Below, in pieces: positions 1 to 11,971 of a stretch of 64,000 bases of DNA (position 1 is its first letter; each line of letters begins with the position of its first letter). Below the pieces are notes generated by a model. That model made no database searches and was not told the origin of the DNA. It was given only the letters and a program-made list of their open reading frames with translations. The position numbers and the translations under genes are program-made. Origin of the DNA: Hyaloraphidium curvatum. Taxonomy: Eukaryota > Monoblepharomycota > Hyaloraphidiomycetes > Hyaloraphidiales > Hyaloraphidiaceae. Location: assembly GCA_025558095.1 (NCBI GenBank), contig JAIVFI010000043.1, forward strand, positions 248,001 to 312,000, in the 5' to 3' direction.

Positions 1-3000
1 AAAGATAATCCAAATGCGATCGAGCCGCGAAGTTGACAGGGAGCATGCCAGTGCGCTGATCGCTCTCTTCTCGCTGCATTCTTCCCGTTCGGTTTTCGAC
101 ACCTATCTGATGAAGATCCTTCAAGCCCTTGATCAGACGTCGAACCAGCTGCGCGGAAAGGCTCTCCGAGCGCTGGGTGACATAGTAACCGTCGATCCCA
201 GCGTGCTATCTCTCGCCTACGTCATCTCTGCCGTCGAGGAGCGCATTCTCGACCCTGGTCCCACGGTGCGCGATGCTTCCATTGAGCTGGTTCACAAGTA
301 CGCATTTAAGTCCAAGGACTTGGGCCTCATCCGGCAGTACTTCAACGTCGTGGCCGAGCGGGCGGTCGACATGTCCACGATGGTACGCAAGAGGGCCCTG
401 AGATTCCTGAAGGATGCGTACTTGGAGCTGCGGAAAGCTCAACCGGAGCTGGCCAGGGATGGCGAGAAATTGGAGCTTACGTGCACCATCTTCGTCTCGC
501 GCGCCCTTTCGGACGAGGAAGGCACGGTCAAGGAGCTCGCTCTTGGCTCGGTCCAAGATTGCTGGCTGTGCCCGTTCTCGGATCCGAGTCTCGCGGCCAT
601 TGTGCGGCAGGGCGAAGGGATGGCCTCCGGCTTTTCCTTGCAGGCAATACCTCCCGTTGGGCGCAAAGAACTCCTGGACCGGCTCAAGATCATCGTTGGC
701 ACCACCCAGCGTCTGCAAGATAGGGATCTTGTCGGTGACGCCTTCACCCGCATGCTTGCAAAGGACAGGGCGCCGAAGATTCAGATGTGCCGTCTGTTGG
801 TCAATGGCCTCGTTGAGGAAGCCTTGGCGGGATCTCAGGTTTGGGAGGAGCGCATCGGGCGGTGCAGCTTCACTGATTCCATTTGCGCAGGAGGCGCGCG
901 CCGGCGTTCTTTCGACATTGCATCAGCTTGCCCGCGCGGAGCCCTCGCTCGCGGCACCGTTTCTGCCGGCACTTCAACCGTTCATCAAGCTGGACGCAAA
1001 GGTGAGGTTGCAAGCATGCTCAATGACAGATTCTCATTCCGCCACAACAGTTTACCGCGTCAGACGAGCAAGTAATGACTTTGGTTCTCGAGCTTTACCG
1101 GATCTCCATCGCATTCACCACCGACCGCGATCCACGCTTCGCGGAAAGTCTCGAGAAGGATCTCCAAACCTTGATGTCACAGGGCAACACCAATGTCGTC
1201 GGTGCTGCCGTGCCATCGTTCTGTGCGCTGCATACTTCGGTCACACGGGATTACACGAAGATTTCGCGGACCCTCGAGAAGGCTTACGGTATGGGTCTGC
1301 GCGAAGCCGTCCCGGACAGCTGTTGACTGTGGATGCTCAAGAAATTCTGTGGAAAGCCATGGAGCATCATCAGAAACACGGGAGCCTTCCACCGAACCCC
1401 AAAGCGCAAGCGGGGATATATCGGACGCTCTTGATCTCGGGTCTACTCATCAAGGAAGTTGACTTCGACCAGCTGCGGAAGGAGGATCCTAGTACGTGGT
1501 GCCGTCGCCGCGTTGCCTCAAAACTAATCTTTCTCAAGAACTGTCGGAGGCCTTGCCCAGTTTCGCCACGGTACGGCCGCGTCGCTCGCGCAAAGATATT
1601 GTGTGGTAACAGATTCCGGCCAGGGTTCCGTCAAAGACGCAATGTTCGAACGGTTCTTCTTCTTCTGCAACCTTTCGGACGATCAGTACGACAGCATTCG
1701 CGCCCGCGCCATTGAATCCATGGGACATCTCTTCAACGCTAGCCCGCAATTCATGTTACGGGACGATTCTCGAGCGCTGATGGACACTGTGTTTGGCACA
1801 GATGCACCCAAGCTGCAGCAGCAGCTGCTTGGGGTCTTCCGAGACCTTCTCGATTCGGAAGCGCGCAAGGCGCCGGCCACAGCTGGGGAGACTGCTGGCG
1901 GTTGTGAGTGCCCTGCTCGCCCTTCCCCCCGCTGGCTGACGCGCCCTTTCAGCTGCACCAAACGTCAACCGCGCTGTGCTGACGGGGAATGCCGAGGAAC
2001 TAGGCCATGCGGGGATCATTGGATCTGTGATGCAGACGTATCTGGACCGCGTGCTCGCGAAGCTCACGGGACACTCTCTGGGATTGCGTGGTTTGGCTTT
2101 TGACGTTGTCCAAAGGACACTGGAGCAAGGCCTGGTCATGCCTGCCACGGTGAGTCCGGACTGTTGACCGAAGCGAACGCTCTGATGCCGTTTTGCAGTG
2201 TGTGCCCGCGTTGGTGGCCATGGAATCCTGCGAAGATCGTTCTCTTCGGGATAGGGCAATGCGACTGCACATGAGCTTGGCAGAGAAGCATGCATCCTTC
2301 ATTCACATGAAGAATATGGACGCGACGAGGACGTCCTTCGAGTGCCTTCGATCTTGGTCGGGGCAGGCATGGGTGCCAGGCGAGTTCCTCGCTGGATCGG
2401 TAACCAGTTGGAGTCGCGCTAACGTGGCGTTTGCAACAGGGGCGCGGGCGGCCGCAAAGGGCGAAGTTGAGGCAGTTCTCATGCCTCTCTACGCCATCGT
2501 GCGGGGAAAGAAAGCGCAGCGCAACGACTTTCTCACCGGCCTTGTGAAGCTGTTCGACGTCGACTTGAAGCGGCAGGACCTGAAGGCGGTGAGCTGCCAC
2601 TGTGACGCCGTACGTCGACAGTTCTGATGTCACGTTGCTTGCAGATCGATGTTCCTTTCCTCAAGTTCGTCGCTGAGAACCTGGCTGCGTTCGCTTACGA
2701 AAAGCAGGAGGAGGTTCTCGCCGTGCTGTCGGCCATCAACCGCGTCGTCGGAATCACAGCAACGACGGTCGTGCGGTTCATCGAGGAGCATGTCGAAGGC
2801 ACTGACGCTCTGGCGGACCTCTCTGAGAAAGCGAACGGTGCGGCCGGCGTAGCTTGAATTGTGCTGTTCCCTGACCGATATGTGTTTCCAGCGGGGAACC
2901 TTGCGTTCATGGCCGCGACGTCGAAGTGCATGGGAATGCTGCTCGTTCTGCGCAAGTTTCTCCAGGCGTTGTACAAGCTCTCGCATGGGTGGGCTCAAGG

Positions 3001-3585
3001 TCGTGTTTCTTCTCGGTCTGCGGCGCTGACAGTCACAACCTTGCAGACGAGTTTCGCATTTCAAGCTCGGTGAAGGAGGAAAGGCGCAGGAGAAGCCGGT
3101 CCACAAGGACTCGAAGAGCCCCACTGAGATTTCATGGAGCGAGCTCGCTTACCTTGCTTTGGATCTGACCTCACCGGAGGACACGGTTGAGCAACTGCAG
3201 GAGGTAACGTTTCCGTTCGGATCACATGCCGGCCGCTGACTCGTCGTCGCAGTTCAACGCACTGATGGCTGCCGATTTCGTTCCCCTCGACGACGACGAA
3301 GAGCTGTTTGAAGGCGCCGAGGGTGACGGCCTCGACGATGCCGCCGGAGCGCGTCGTGCGGTTCAGGGCGATGGGGCGGAGCCCAAGGCGTCGAAGCCGA
3401 AGCGGGGGCCCCGCAAGAAGAAGCAAAGCACAACCAAGCGAACGCCCAAGAAGAAGGCAGCCGCCAAGGGCAAGCGGCGCAAGTCGAAGGCGCAGCAGTC
3501 GGAAAGCGAGGAGGAGGACATGGACCTGGACGACTCGTCACCTGATACCCCGAGCTCGCCATCGGCAGCTTCTGATGATGATTGA
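1..3585 (+). CDS. scc2: Cohesin loader Scc2/Mis4/NIPBL, C-terminal part (5' truncated by window)
   Basis: This is the HEAT-repeat subunit that loads cohesin onto chromatin. Roughly the last 900 residues are present; the 5' part lies left of the window. About ten short introns are visible, for example 839-890, 1002-1050 and 1289-1341. The spliced product carries the typical Scc2 C-terminal blocks: LAQFRHGTAAS (about 1550-1590), LRGLAFDVVQRTLEQGLVMP joined across an intron to CVPALVAMES (2085-2235), LAEKHASFIHMK (2278-2310) and FLKFVAENLAAFAYEKQEE (2660-2710). It ends in a basic Lys-rich tail followed by an acidic Ser/Asp tail, stop at 3583-3585, which looks like a nuclear/DNA-contacting extension. 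The introns near 1492-1550 and 2850-3060 have alternative junctions. Identification rests on conserved family blocks and is firm; the exact exon set is less so. Confidence 0.9.
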
Positions 3586-3827
3586 TTGATTAGTTGACCT
3601 TATCTGATTACGGATTGACTAGATTGCGTTTGCTCTGTGCTGCCGGGATTCGGGATGGTCCAAGGCGTTGGGCGTCGGAGTTTCCTCCCGAAGACTTTCC
3701 AAAACTCAAAACTCTCCGCCGGGCCACTCCAAGGCGAGTTCGCGGCCACCTTTCATTCTGAGGGGACACGTAGGAAGGAAGATCGAGCCGAATGGCCGAC
3801 AAGGACTAAGCAGCCCTTTTTCCTAGA

Positions 3828-4040
3828 ATGCCGGACGTCGCGAAGACGGAGTGCTGCGTCTCATGCGGGAAGCGCTGTTACCCCCTGGAGAGAATTACCG
3901 TCGACTCCTCGATCCTCCACAAGAGGTAGGTACCGGGCGCGAAGTCGATTCGCTGCTCCTAAACCGCCTGCGGAGTTGTTTCCGGTGCTCGCACTGCCAG
4001 CGGCAGCCGTCCAACTTGCCGTACTCCATCGTGCCTGCGC
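3828..4040 (+). CDS. LIM-domain gene or gene fragment, second zinc finger not found
   Basis: The ATG at 3828 opens a short exon ending at 3925. A 50-nt intron (3926-3975, GTAGGT donor, GGAG acceptor) joins it to an exon starting at 3976. The product contains CVSCGKRC at the start, a His in ILHKS, then CFRC and SHC. This is the C-x2-C-x17-H-x2-C, C-x2-C pattern of a LIM domain, with the His followed two residues later by Cys across the splice. The second LIM finger should end in a C-x2-H/C/D pair after about 17 residues. Instead the frame runs into Pro/Arg-rich, GC-rich sequence with no matching ligands. The gene is either truncated and decaying, or continues through exons I cannot place before 4600. 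LIM domains are protein-interaction modules. End coordinate is approximate. Confidence 0.5.
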
Positions 4041-4059
4041 CGCCGCCGAATATCTGGCC

Positions 4060-4604
4060 CTGCCGCAGAAGATGGGAGGGGCGGGGTGGGCTACAGCCGA
4101 GGTGGTGCCGCCGACCTCCCACCCCTCCCGGCACGTCTCCCGCGCCCGCCCCGCCCGCGCAGCGCAATGGAGCGCGTCCTCCGAGCCACGTCGGGGGTCT
4201 GCGTGCCTCGGACGCGGTCGGTCTGTGGGGGCTGCCCCTCGGGGTTTGGGCGTGCGCACCGCCCTCCTCCGCACGCCCGCAACGCTCCCCGGCCATCACA
4301 ACGGGCAGTGGGTATTTTTGAAATCTGACACCACTTTTGGCGTGGAATAGACCCCCTGCGGTCACGTTCCGGGGTCGTCCGGCCCCGTACGATGCGTTGC
4401 GGCCGAGAAATGGGCGATGTCCGAAACCCCGAGCTAGCATGGGGGGCGGGCCGGGACTCCCGTCCCGGCCCCGCCCCGCCGTTTCCCGAGCTCCGCGACA
4501 CCTCCGGCCCGCCTCCCGCACTTCCCGCGGCTGCGCTGAGGAGCATCGCCAGCAGACAGCAACGGCCACTACATAGACTCTTTGAGACATGACCTGGCCT
4601 AGAA
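4060..4604. other. GC-rich stretch without a supported gene
   Basis: Between the LIM exons and the stop codon of the minus-strand ARMC8 gene I see only GC-rich sequence. Its open frames look like composition artefacts, with no conserved motif. It would hold the LIM gene's missing 3' end, if one exists, and the ARMC8 3' UTR. Confidence 0.4.
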
Positions 4605-7054
4605 TCAATTCGGATACCCGTCGGCAGCCGCTGCCGTGCGGAACACGTTGAGAACCCGCGAGACCTCCTCCGAATCCGAGTCGGCCATCCGGCGCAGCTG
4701 CTCCTCGAACCCCATCCGCCTCAGGTCCGCTATCCGCTCCCCCGACCCCGGATCCTCCGGCCACGTCAGATTGTGCACGACCCACGTCGCGGCGCCCCGG
4801 ATCGCCTGCCGGGGATGGCACAGGTAGCCGTGCACGGCCTCGAGGATGCTGCCCTGCCGCATGATGGCCTGCTTGTGCGCGGCGCTGCCCGTCGCCATGT
4901 TGGCGACCACATAGAGGGCCTGCAGGATAACGTCGTCCGCGACGACGGCGCCTTCCTTGGCGTCCGAGGGCAGGGTGCGGTCCGGGCTGGAGGACCCGGT
5001 GCTGTCGGGGTGTCCGCCGGTCCTCCCGTTGGCGTGCATAGACGCCGTCGCAGAGTCCGAAGCAAGCCCGGGCAAAGGCCTCAGCTTGGTCTCCAGTATG
5101 CCGAACAGCGTCTCGCCGAGGCCGTTGAAGGCGTCCTCAATGTCCTGCGGAATCGGTCATGAGCTATCGCGTATTTATCCTTCCGCAAACGGCAACCCAC
5201 GGACTCCTTCCCGCATGCCAGGTTGCGGAGCACGTTGACCGCCTGCTCCACGACCGAGATCTCGCCGTCCTCCAGCAGGCGCTGCAGCCCCTCCCACGTC
5301 AGCTCCTTCATGACGCTGGTCTTGAGCTCCGACGTCGCCCGGTAGATCAGGTTTTTGATTGCCCAGGTGGCGTTGAGGCGGAGGCTGGGGTCCGAGCTCT
5401 GGGACATTCGGACCAGGAGGGGGATGACGCCGGACTCGAGCACCGTCTGCAAGATCGCGCATGCGTTGGGAGCCCATCAACAGGTGGTGTCGAAACCACC
5501 CACCTTCTTCATCGGGCTAAAGTCGAGCACGATGTTGCAGATGGTCGCGCTGGCCGTCACCTGGGCCGCCGGGTCCCCGCTCTCCAGGAGCTTGAACAGC
5601 GGCCCCGCGATGCCGGCGTCGACCAGGCTCGTCCGCAGGTTCTTGACGCTGCGCGACAGGCTCATGGTGCATTTGCACGCGGCGGCCTGGATCCGCGGGT
5701 CGGGGTGGTCGAGGTAGCGGACGATCCGGGGAAGGAGGTGCGCGTCGATGATCTGCTTGCGCGATTCCTCGCGCAGAGACGAGACGGCGGCGAGGGCGAG
5801 GAGGATGGCCTCGAGGAGGTCGTCGTGGGGGTCGGGTCGGCGCCCGTCGTCGCCTCCGGAAGCGTCCGACGCGCGCGAGGCGGCGGTCTGCAGGAGCTGG
5901 GCCAGCCTGGGGACGGCCTCGAGCTCCGCGGCGCGCTTCTGCAGCTCGTCCGAGTCCTGCAAAAGGTAGCAGATGGCCGCACATGTCCGGAGGTGGAGCT
6001 CGTTCTCGGGCCCGTCGGCGGGCGTGCCGAGGGCCCCCGAGGGGGCGGAGGAAAAGATGGCGCCGTCGTCCGGGGACGGCGGCTCCGACAGCAGCTTCAC
6101 GAGCGCCGGCAAGACGGAGAGAGAGACGTAGGGAACAAAGACGGAGGGCAGGCAGCCCGTCCGGAACAGGTTAATGATGCTGGGAGCGGGGGAGGTGGGG
6201 CGTGATTAGGCAATGTAGATGGCAGGGCGGCGCAAGAAGACCCACCACACGGCGGCCAGGAGCCGCGTCCCAGGTCTGCGATCCCGCAGCAGCCTAAACA
6301 CCATGCGGACGGGCGCGTCGCCGTGCCCGTGCCCCGGGTCCATTGGATCGTCCTCCAGGCCCGCGATCAGGCGGCCGACGGAGGCATTGTCCCGCGTGAG
6401 GGCGGCCAGCGCGAGCAGCACCGCGGCATGCAGCTGGCCGCGGAGTTCGGGCGCGTCGCCGGGGGCCTTGTCCGGTGAGCCCGCGACCAGCAGCCCGACG
6501 AGCGGGGCGACGACGCCGAGGCGTGCGAGCTCGTCCTGAGCCGGCCTGTCCACGCACACGGCGCCCACGATGGCTGCGACGAGCGATGCGACGCGGGGCC
6601 GGGCGGGCGGAGCCAGCAGCGCGGCCAGGGAGCCGCACTCGCTGCGGGCGCGGGCGCGCGCCTCCGCCAGGGGGCCCTCGGGGCCGCCGCCGCACACCAC
6701 GGCCCGCAGCGCGCGCAGGCACGCCTCGGCCAGGCGGCGGTCGGCGGGCGCGGCCCGCAGGGCGGCCAGCAGCGGCGCGACCGGGTCGGCGGCGAGCAGC
6801 CGCTCCCGCACCGCGGGCGGCCCGCGCGCCAGCGCGCACACGACGGCCGCGGCCTCGGCGGCGACCGCCCCGCGCGACAGCAGCGACAGCGACAGCGCGC
6901 ACGCGCCCAGCCCGGACAGCGCGGACTTGGCACGCGCGTCGCCGACCGCCGCGTCGCGCACTCCCCGCACCGCGGAGAGCAGCGCCGCATCGCCCTCCGC
7001 CGCAGCCAGACCGCGCATCGCGGCATACGCGCGCTCGTGCCGGGGGACTGCCAT
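4605..7054 (-). CDS. armc8: ARMC8 / Gid5 (Vid28) armadillo-repeat subunit of the GID/CTLH ubiquitin ligase
   Basis: This is an armadillo-repeat scaffold of the GID/CTLH E3 ligase, which in yeast degrades gluconeogenic enzymes. Four exons are joined by three introns with GTGGGT donors (about 6113-6182, 5455-5508 and 5129-5184). The start at 7054 (MAVPRHERAYAAMRG) is preferred over 7069. The N-terminal half is Ala/Arg-rich ARM repeats. The C-terminal half has the ARMC8 hallmarks: SLRLNATWAIKNLIYRA, AVNVLRNLACGKE, ALYVVANMATG and a tail in which NLTWPEDPGSGERI precedes DLRRMGFEEQLRRM. The last block matches the ARMC8 C-terminus and not importin-alpha, which would show IBB and NLS-binding Trp/Asn repeats. 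The 5' end lies 100 bp from the divergent SDR gene, so the two may share a promoter. Confidence 0.85.
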
Positions 7055-7153
7055 CACGCAAGCACTCAAGAAGGTGCCGCGTCAGCAAAGGGATTCGCCC
7101 TGGCCCCATCCAACGCGATTCGCGGGAGACAACGATTCGAAGGATTGCATCAC

Positions 7154-8346
7154 GATGTCGCTCACGTCTTCGAAGGAGGTGCGGGACGATGCGTCGGCAG
7201 GAGGTTTGTGCCGGCGCTGACGGGCGTGCCTCCAGGCCGAGTATCTGAAGGGCGTGTTCGGGGAGAAGTGCGCGCCCGCGCCGCCCGCGGAGCTCGTCGG
7301 GGACCGCGGCTTCAACATCGGCCTCGCGGGCCTGAATGCTATCGTCACCGGAGGTGGGTTTCTCGCGCGGCGGGGTCAATGCGGCGTCCGACGTCCTCAC
7401 TACGACGCGTCCAACCTGCGGTCACATCGCCAACTCATTGCGACGCGTCCAATCTCCCGTCACATGGCACAGGAACGAAGGGCATCGGGCGCGCCTGCGT
7501 GGACATGCTCGCCGAGTCGGGCGCCAACGTCGCCTTCTGCGCGAGGAACAAGGCCGAAGTGGACGAGGCCGTCGCGGCCGTGAAGCAGCTCAACCCGAAC
7601 GTCAAGGTCTACGGCGCCGCTCTGGACATGTCGTCGCCGGCCGAAAACATCGCGGCATTCGTCGAAGCGGCGGCCAACCACCTCGGCGGCGTGGACATCT
7701 GCATCTCGAACGCCGCCGCCCTGGCCATCGGGCCCTCGGTCAAGGCGTTCGAGGCCAACTTCCGTGTCGACATACTCGGATGCTTGGCCCTATTCAATGC
7801 CGCCCTGCCCCACTTCAAGAAGAGCAGGGCGCCCTCGTTCGTGGCCGTGTCTTCCACCGCGGCCAGGCAGGCAGACGAACCGAATTCCTACGGGGCCATG
7901 AAAGCGGGCCTTATTCACTTGGTAAAGGGTTTTGCGGGCAAGTACGCTGCCCTCGGGATCCGATCCAACGCGCTGAGCCCGGGCACGACAATCTTCCCGG
8001 GAGGTGGGTGCTACCGGGAACTGGACTTTTCAACTACTGACATCGCGCAGGCTCGTGGGAGAACAACAAGGCCCGCTATCCCGTAAGCTTCCTTGTCTGC
8101 ACCTATCGTCCCCGACCGCTCAAGTCATTTGCAGCCCGTCTTTGCCGGAGCCCTCGCGAGAAACCCGACCGGCCGCATGGCCACCGCTCGGGAAGTCGCC
8201 CGCGCGACCTTGTTCCTGGCATCACCGGCGGTGAGCTCGGTAGGCTCGTTGCTGTCACTTCGCCTGACTGCCTTTGACAGGCCTCGTTTATCACCGGGAC
8301 GAACCTGATCATCGACGGCTCCATTACGAGGGGCGTGTCGCTCTAG
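7154..8346 (+). CDS. Short-chain dehydrogenase/reductase (SDR), NAD(P)-dependent
   Basis: This is a classical SDR oxidoreductase of about 290 residues. A tiny first exon (MSLTSSKE) joins AEYLKGVFGEKC at about 7234. The Rossmann cofactor motif is split by an intron (7353-7477): TGG is followed by TKGIGRACVDM, giving the TGGxxGIG fold. Downstream are the NAA motif in ICISNAAALAIG (7710), the catalytic Ser in VAVSSTAARQ (7850) and the YGAMK active-site pair (7890). The C-terminal blocks GRMATAREVARATLFLAS and ITGTNLIIDGS, from two further exons, are typical of SDR C-termini. Introns follow at 8004-8049, 8084-8132 and about 8231-8280. The substrate cannot be read from the sequence. The 3' end is 41 bp from the convergent NAT10 gene. 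Confidence 0.85.
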
Positions 8347-8387
8347 ACTCCTTCTTCATTCCCATGGAGGCGCTACAACGGCATAGA

Positions 8388-11300
8388 TCATCGCAACATC
8401 TTTGCGTACTTGGGCTTCTTGGCCTTCTCGAGCGCTACCTGGCTGCCCACCAGGCCGTTGCCCTCGCCGCGCAGCTTGGAGGCCAGCTCGGCCGCCGATT
8501 CACCCTTGCCCGGCGTGCGCGACTTCTTCTTCTTGCCGCCTTTGCTTTCGACGCTGACGATCTTGCTCCCGGACTTGCTCGGATCGAAACGGATCTCGTC
8601 CGTCTCGGCAGTGATGGCGTACTGGGACAGGTCCATGCTGTCGATCAGCTCCTTCTGCTTGGCGCGGAATGCCCGCATGCTGTCGTTGGCCGCATCGTCC
8701 AGGTCGGCTGCGAGCGTTGTCCCCGTCGGGTCCCACTGCTCCTCGTCGTCCAGCGCTCGTTTCTTCCCGGCGACCGCGCCTCCGGCGGCCTCCTCGGCGG
8801 CCTTGCGCGCCGCGGCCGCCTTGGCAAGCCGTTCCTTGGTCGCCACCTCCTCGTCGAGGAGCTCCAGCTCGACCGAGCGGCTCTCGACCCACTTGAAGAA
8901 GGACGAGCACTTGCGGCACACCTTGGTGAAGAGCGCCAGGAGCTGCGCCGCCGGCAGCCCGAGCTCGGCCTCGAGGTCGTCGATCGACTTCTTCTGGAGG
9001 CCGATGCCGACGAGGATCGCGGCCTGGAGCGGGTTCAGCGCGACGCGCTGGTCCGATCCGGGCCCGTCGTCCGGCCCCGCCGCCGCGCCGGAGGAGGGCG
9101 AGAGCGCCCCGGAGAAGTAGAGCCGCGCCAGCTGCGGGATCATGTCCAGGACGACGTGGTAGTCTAGCATGCTGTTGGCGTACGACTCGAGCCGCTTCAG
9201 GTCGAAGGGGTTGAAGTGACGCCGCAGCTCCGTCAACGACCCCAGCGGGGCCGGCACCCCGGCGCCTTCGAGCTTCCGCGCAGCACCCTGCCCGCCGCCA
9301 GCGGCCTCGATCAGGCTCAGCACCAGCGCAGGGGGGAAATCCCGGAACTGGCCGAAGCCGGCCAGCTCTAGAAACCTCCGCTTAAAGTCCGCGGCAAACA
9401 CGTCCAGCCAGCCTGCGTCCATCCCCGGATCCAGCTGCAGCGGGCGCAGCATCACGCACGTGTGCTCGCCCGTCAGCTCGTTGGGCGTCTGCCGCACGTA
9501 CAGCGGGAGGAACCCGTGCCGCTTCCAGAACTTGTGGAGGGGCGGGGTGATGCCGTACGAGACGCCGATCCAGTGCAGCCGCTCCTTGAGGGGACGGTCC
9601 TGAACCCGCCGGAGCAGGGGCGGCATCTTGGAAGGGTCCTTGACGCGCAGCACCTCGGACTGCAGCGCGCCCTTTTCCGAGGAAGGCACCGAACCGTTGG
9701 TCCGCCGCTCGCCCTCGGCGAGCTCCTCGTCCTCGTCGTCCTCGGACAGGTTGACGAGGTCCCCGTTATAGTACCGCGAAAGCAGCTCCAGCGCCCTCCC
9801 GCCGTACCCCATCCCCGTGTGGTCCGGATGCGTGGCGATTCGCACCACGCGGGCGCCCGAGAGCGCGGCGAAGCTGTCGTCCTGGTACTGCTGCGACACC
9901 AGCCACGGGATCAGGTCGCCGTCGGGCCGCTGCCCGCGTGCGAGCGCGTTCATGACCGAGGGGCGGGAGATGCGGCCCTCGAGGCACACCTGCACCACGC
10001 AGAGAGGTTCAGGGAGGACGGCCGAGCCGCTCGCGGCGACGGCGGCCTGGTCGACGGGAGGAAGGAGGACAAAGAGCTGGTGCGCGGGAGCGTCGCTCAT
10101 CAGCTGGAGATCGTTGGGCGAGTTCTTGTAGTGGCTGGCGACGTAGAGAGCCATCATGCGCTGCAGGAACGCTTCCGAGATGGGGTGGTAGGAAAAGAGC
10201 GTGTCCCGGTCCACGGCGTAGAGGTCGCACACAGACGGGTCGGGCACGCCGGAGAGGAGGCGCGATTGCCGTGGAGTACAGCAATCGAGGCAGAGGAGGT
10301 CGTTGAGCCACTTTTCCACGGGGTCGTTGGGGGCGTAACGGATCGGCGTTTCGAGCTTGATCTCTGCAAACAGCGGAAAGATCAGCATGCCGTCAGTTGG
10401 CCAAGCCATTCATGCCCTCACCCCTCAGAACCCGGGCCGTCAGCTTCTCGCCCTTCCCAGCCTCTGACGCCTTGCCGGCCTCCTCCCTCAGACCCTTGAG
10501 CAGCTTCAGGCTCAGACCCCTGCCCGTCCCTTCGTACCCATTGATCGTGCTAGCCATGAACACGAGCCAGTTGCCCATCATCTGCTTGACGAGCGGCAGC
10601 GGGATGGCCGCGGCCTCATCAATGACCACCAGCTCGGCCTGGGTGAGCACGTGCGCGTCCTGCGGGGCAACGTACTGGATCGTCTGCCTGTGCGTGCGGA
10701 ACACCGACACGCGGACGATGCAGCCGGCGAGGGAGGGGTGGGTGGATTGGTGGATCGCATAGTCCAGATGCTCTTGGTAACCCAGGGCGTCGAAGCCCTT
10801 GAAGACAAATGAAAAGAGGGTGCGGAGGTTTTCCGGGGACGGGGAGGTGACGAAGATGTTGGAATAGCCGTGGGCGATTGCGGCGGCCATCGCAAGTCCA
10901 AGCGCGGCCGACTTGCCGCGGCCGCGGGCCGCCGTCAGGGCCACGGTCGAGCGCAGGGTCTTCTCCGACGCCGCGTCGATAAACGTCAGCAAAGCCTTGG
11001 CCTGGTCCACCGTGCGCGCGCACTTGACGAGCGGGTAGACCGGCATAACGTCGTTGAAGGACTCGACCACCTCGGCCAGCTCCTTCTTCTCCGGCGCCTC
11101 GGCGTCCAAAGCGGGCGCCGGCTTCACGTACTTGCCCCCGCTGAGGGGCAGCACGTTCAGCTCGTCGTCCGCCACGATGCAGGCGCTGCAGTCCCCCAAG
11201 GAGAGCACCAGGCGCTCGTTGAACCGGTTCACCACGTCCCCGTGGGCGGCGGTTCGGTACCGCGCGTGCACGTCCATCGTCATGGTGTAGAGCTGTTTCA

Positions 11301-11971
11301 GCGAGGTCATGGTGCGAAGGAGGATGACGACGATGCCGCCACCCTCGACCGTCTCCATGGTCTGGGCGAGCAGGTTCGGGGTGAGGGCCTCAAAGTCCTG
11401 CGGGGCGGCGTCAACGGCTGCGGAAAAGGCGGCCTCAGACGGAACATACCTGCAGCACGCACATGCCGTACGTGTTTCCGAGGATCTTGTGGCTCTCCTT
11501 GTAGTAGGCGTACCGGATGTCCGTCGAGGCCACAAAGAGCTCGAAAGGGTCGTCCGCGTCCGGGTCCCTGAGCCCTCTCGCGACCTCCTTCTTGATCTGC
11601 TTCATCCTCTTTTTCCGGTGTGACGAGAAGCCGAGCTCCTTCTTGTAGCACCAGAGCACAGAGGGCCGCGCGGTGTGCCGCGCCTTGGAGAGGAGAAAGT
11701 GCAGGTTGACCACCTGGTCGCGGCCGTGATCGCCCACGAGAACAAAGAGGGAGCGGGTGTTGGCGGCGACGGAGGCGTTGATGAGGGCGGGGATCCGGGG
11801 GTCCAGCTTCTTGCGCTGCGGGGCCGCGGCGGGCTTTGCGGACCCGTTGGGGAGCCCGTTGGCGGGCTTGCCGGCCGGTTTCTTGGCCGGGCGACGTTCG
11901 TCCTCCGAGGACGACGACGAAGGGTCGTCCCTCCGCGCCGCCTTCTTCGTGGACGGCATCGTGGGAGCCAT
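8388..11971 (-). CDS. NAT10/KRE33: RNA cytidine acetyltransferase NAT10 / Kre33
   Basis: This nucleolar ATP-dependent enzyme makes N4-acetylcytidine in 18S rRNA and, with an adaptor, in tRNA. The chosen start is Met at 11971 (MAPTMPSTKKAAR). It is preceded by a Ser/Asp/Lys-rich stretch before the conserved LDPRIPALI block. In order are: the N-terminal RecD-like part (FVLVGDHGRDQVVNLH, KILGNTYGMCVLQ), DFEALTPNLLAQTMETVEGG after an intron (about 11407-11455), the Walker-A-like loop ALTAARGRGKSAALG (about 10920), VVIDEAAAIPLPLV as Walker B, then the GNAT acetyltransferase domain (about 9750-9900, RIATHPDHTGMGYG). A 58-nt intron near 10410 restores the frame between LTARVLR and EIKLETPIRYAP. The C-terminus is Lys-rich, as in the family. 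Length of about 1,030 aa fits. Identification is very firm. Confidence 0.95.

Noticed and set aside
4605-7054. Importin-alpha identity for the armadillo-repeat gene
   Set aside because: No importin-beta-binding domain or NLS-binding Trp/Asn pattern; the C-terminal blocks match ARMC8/Gid5.
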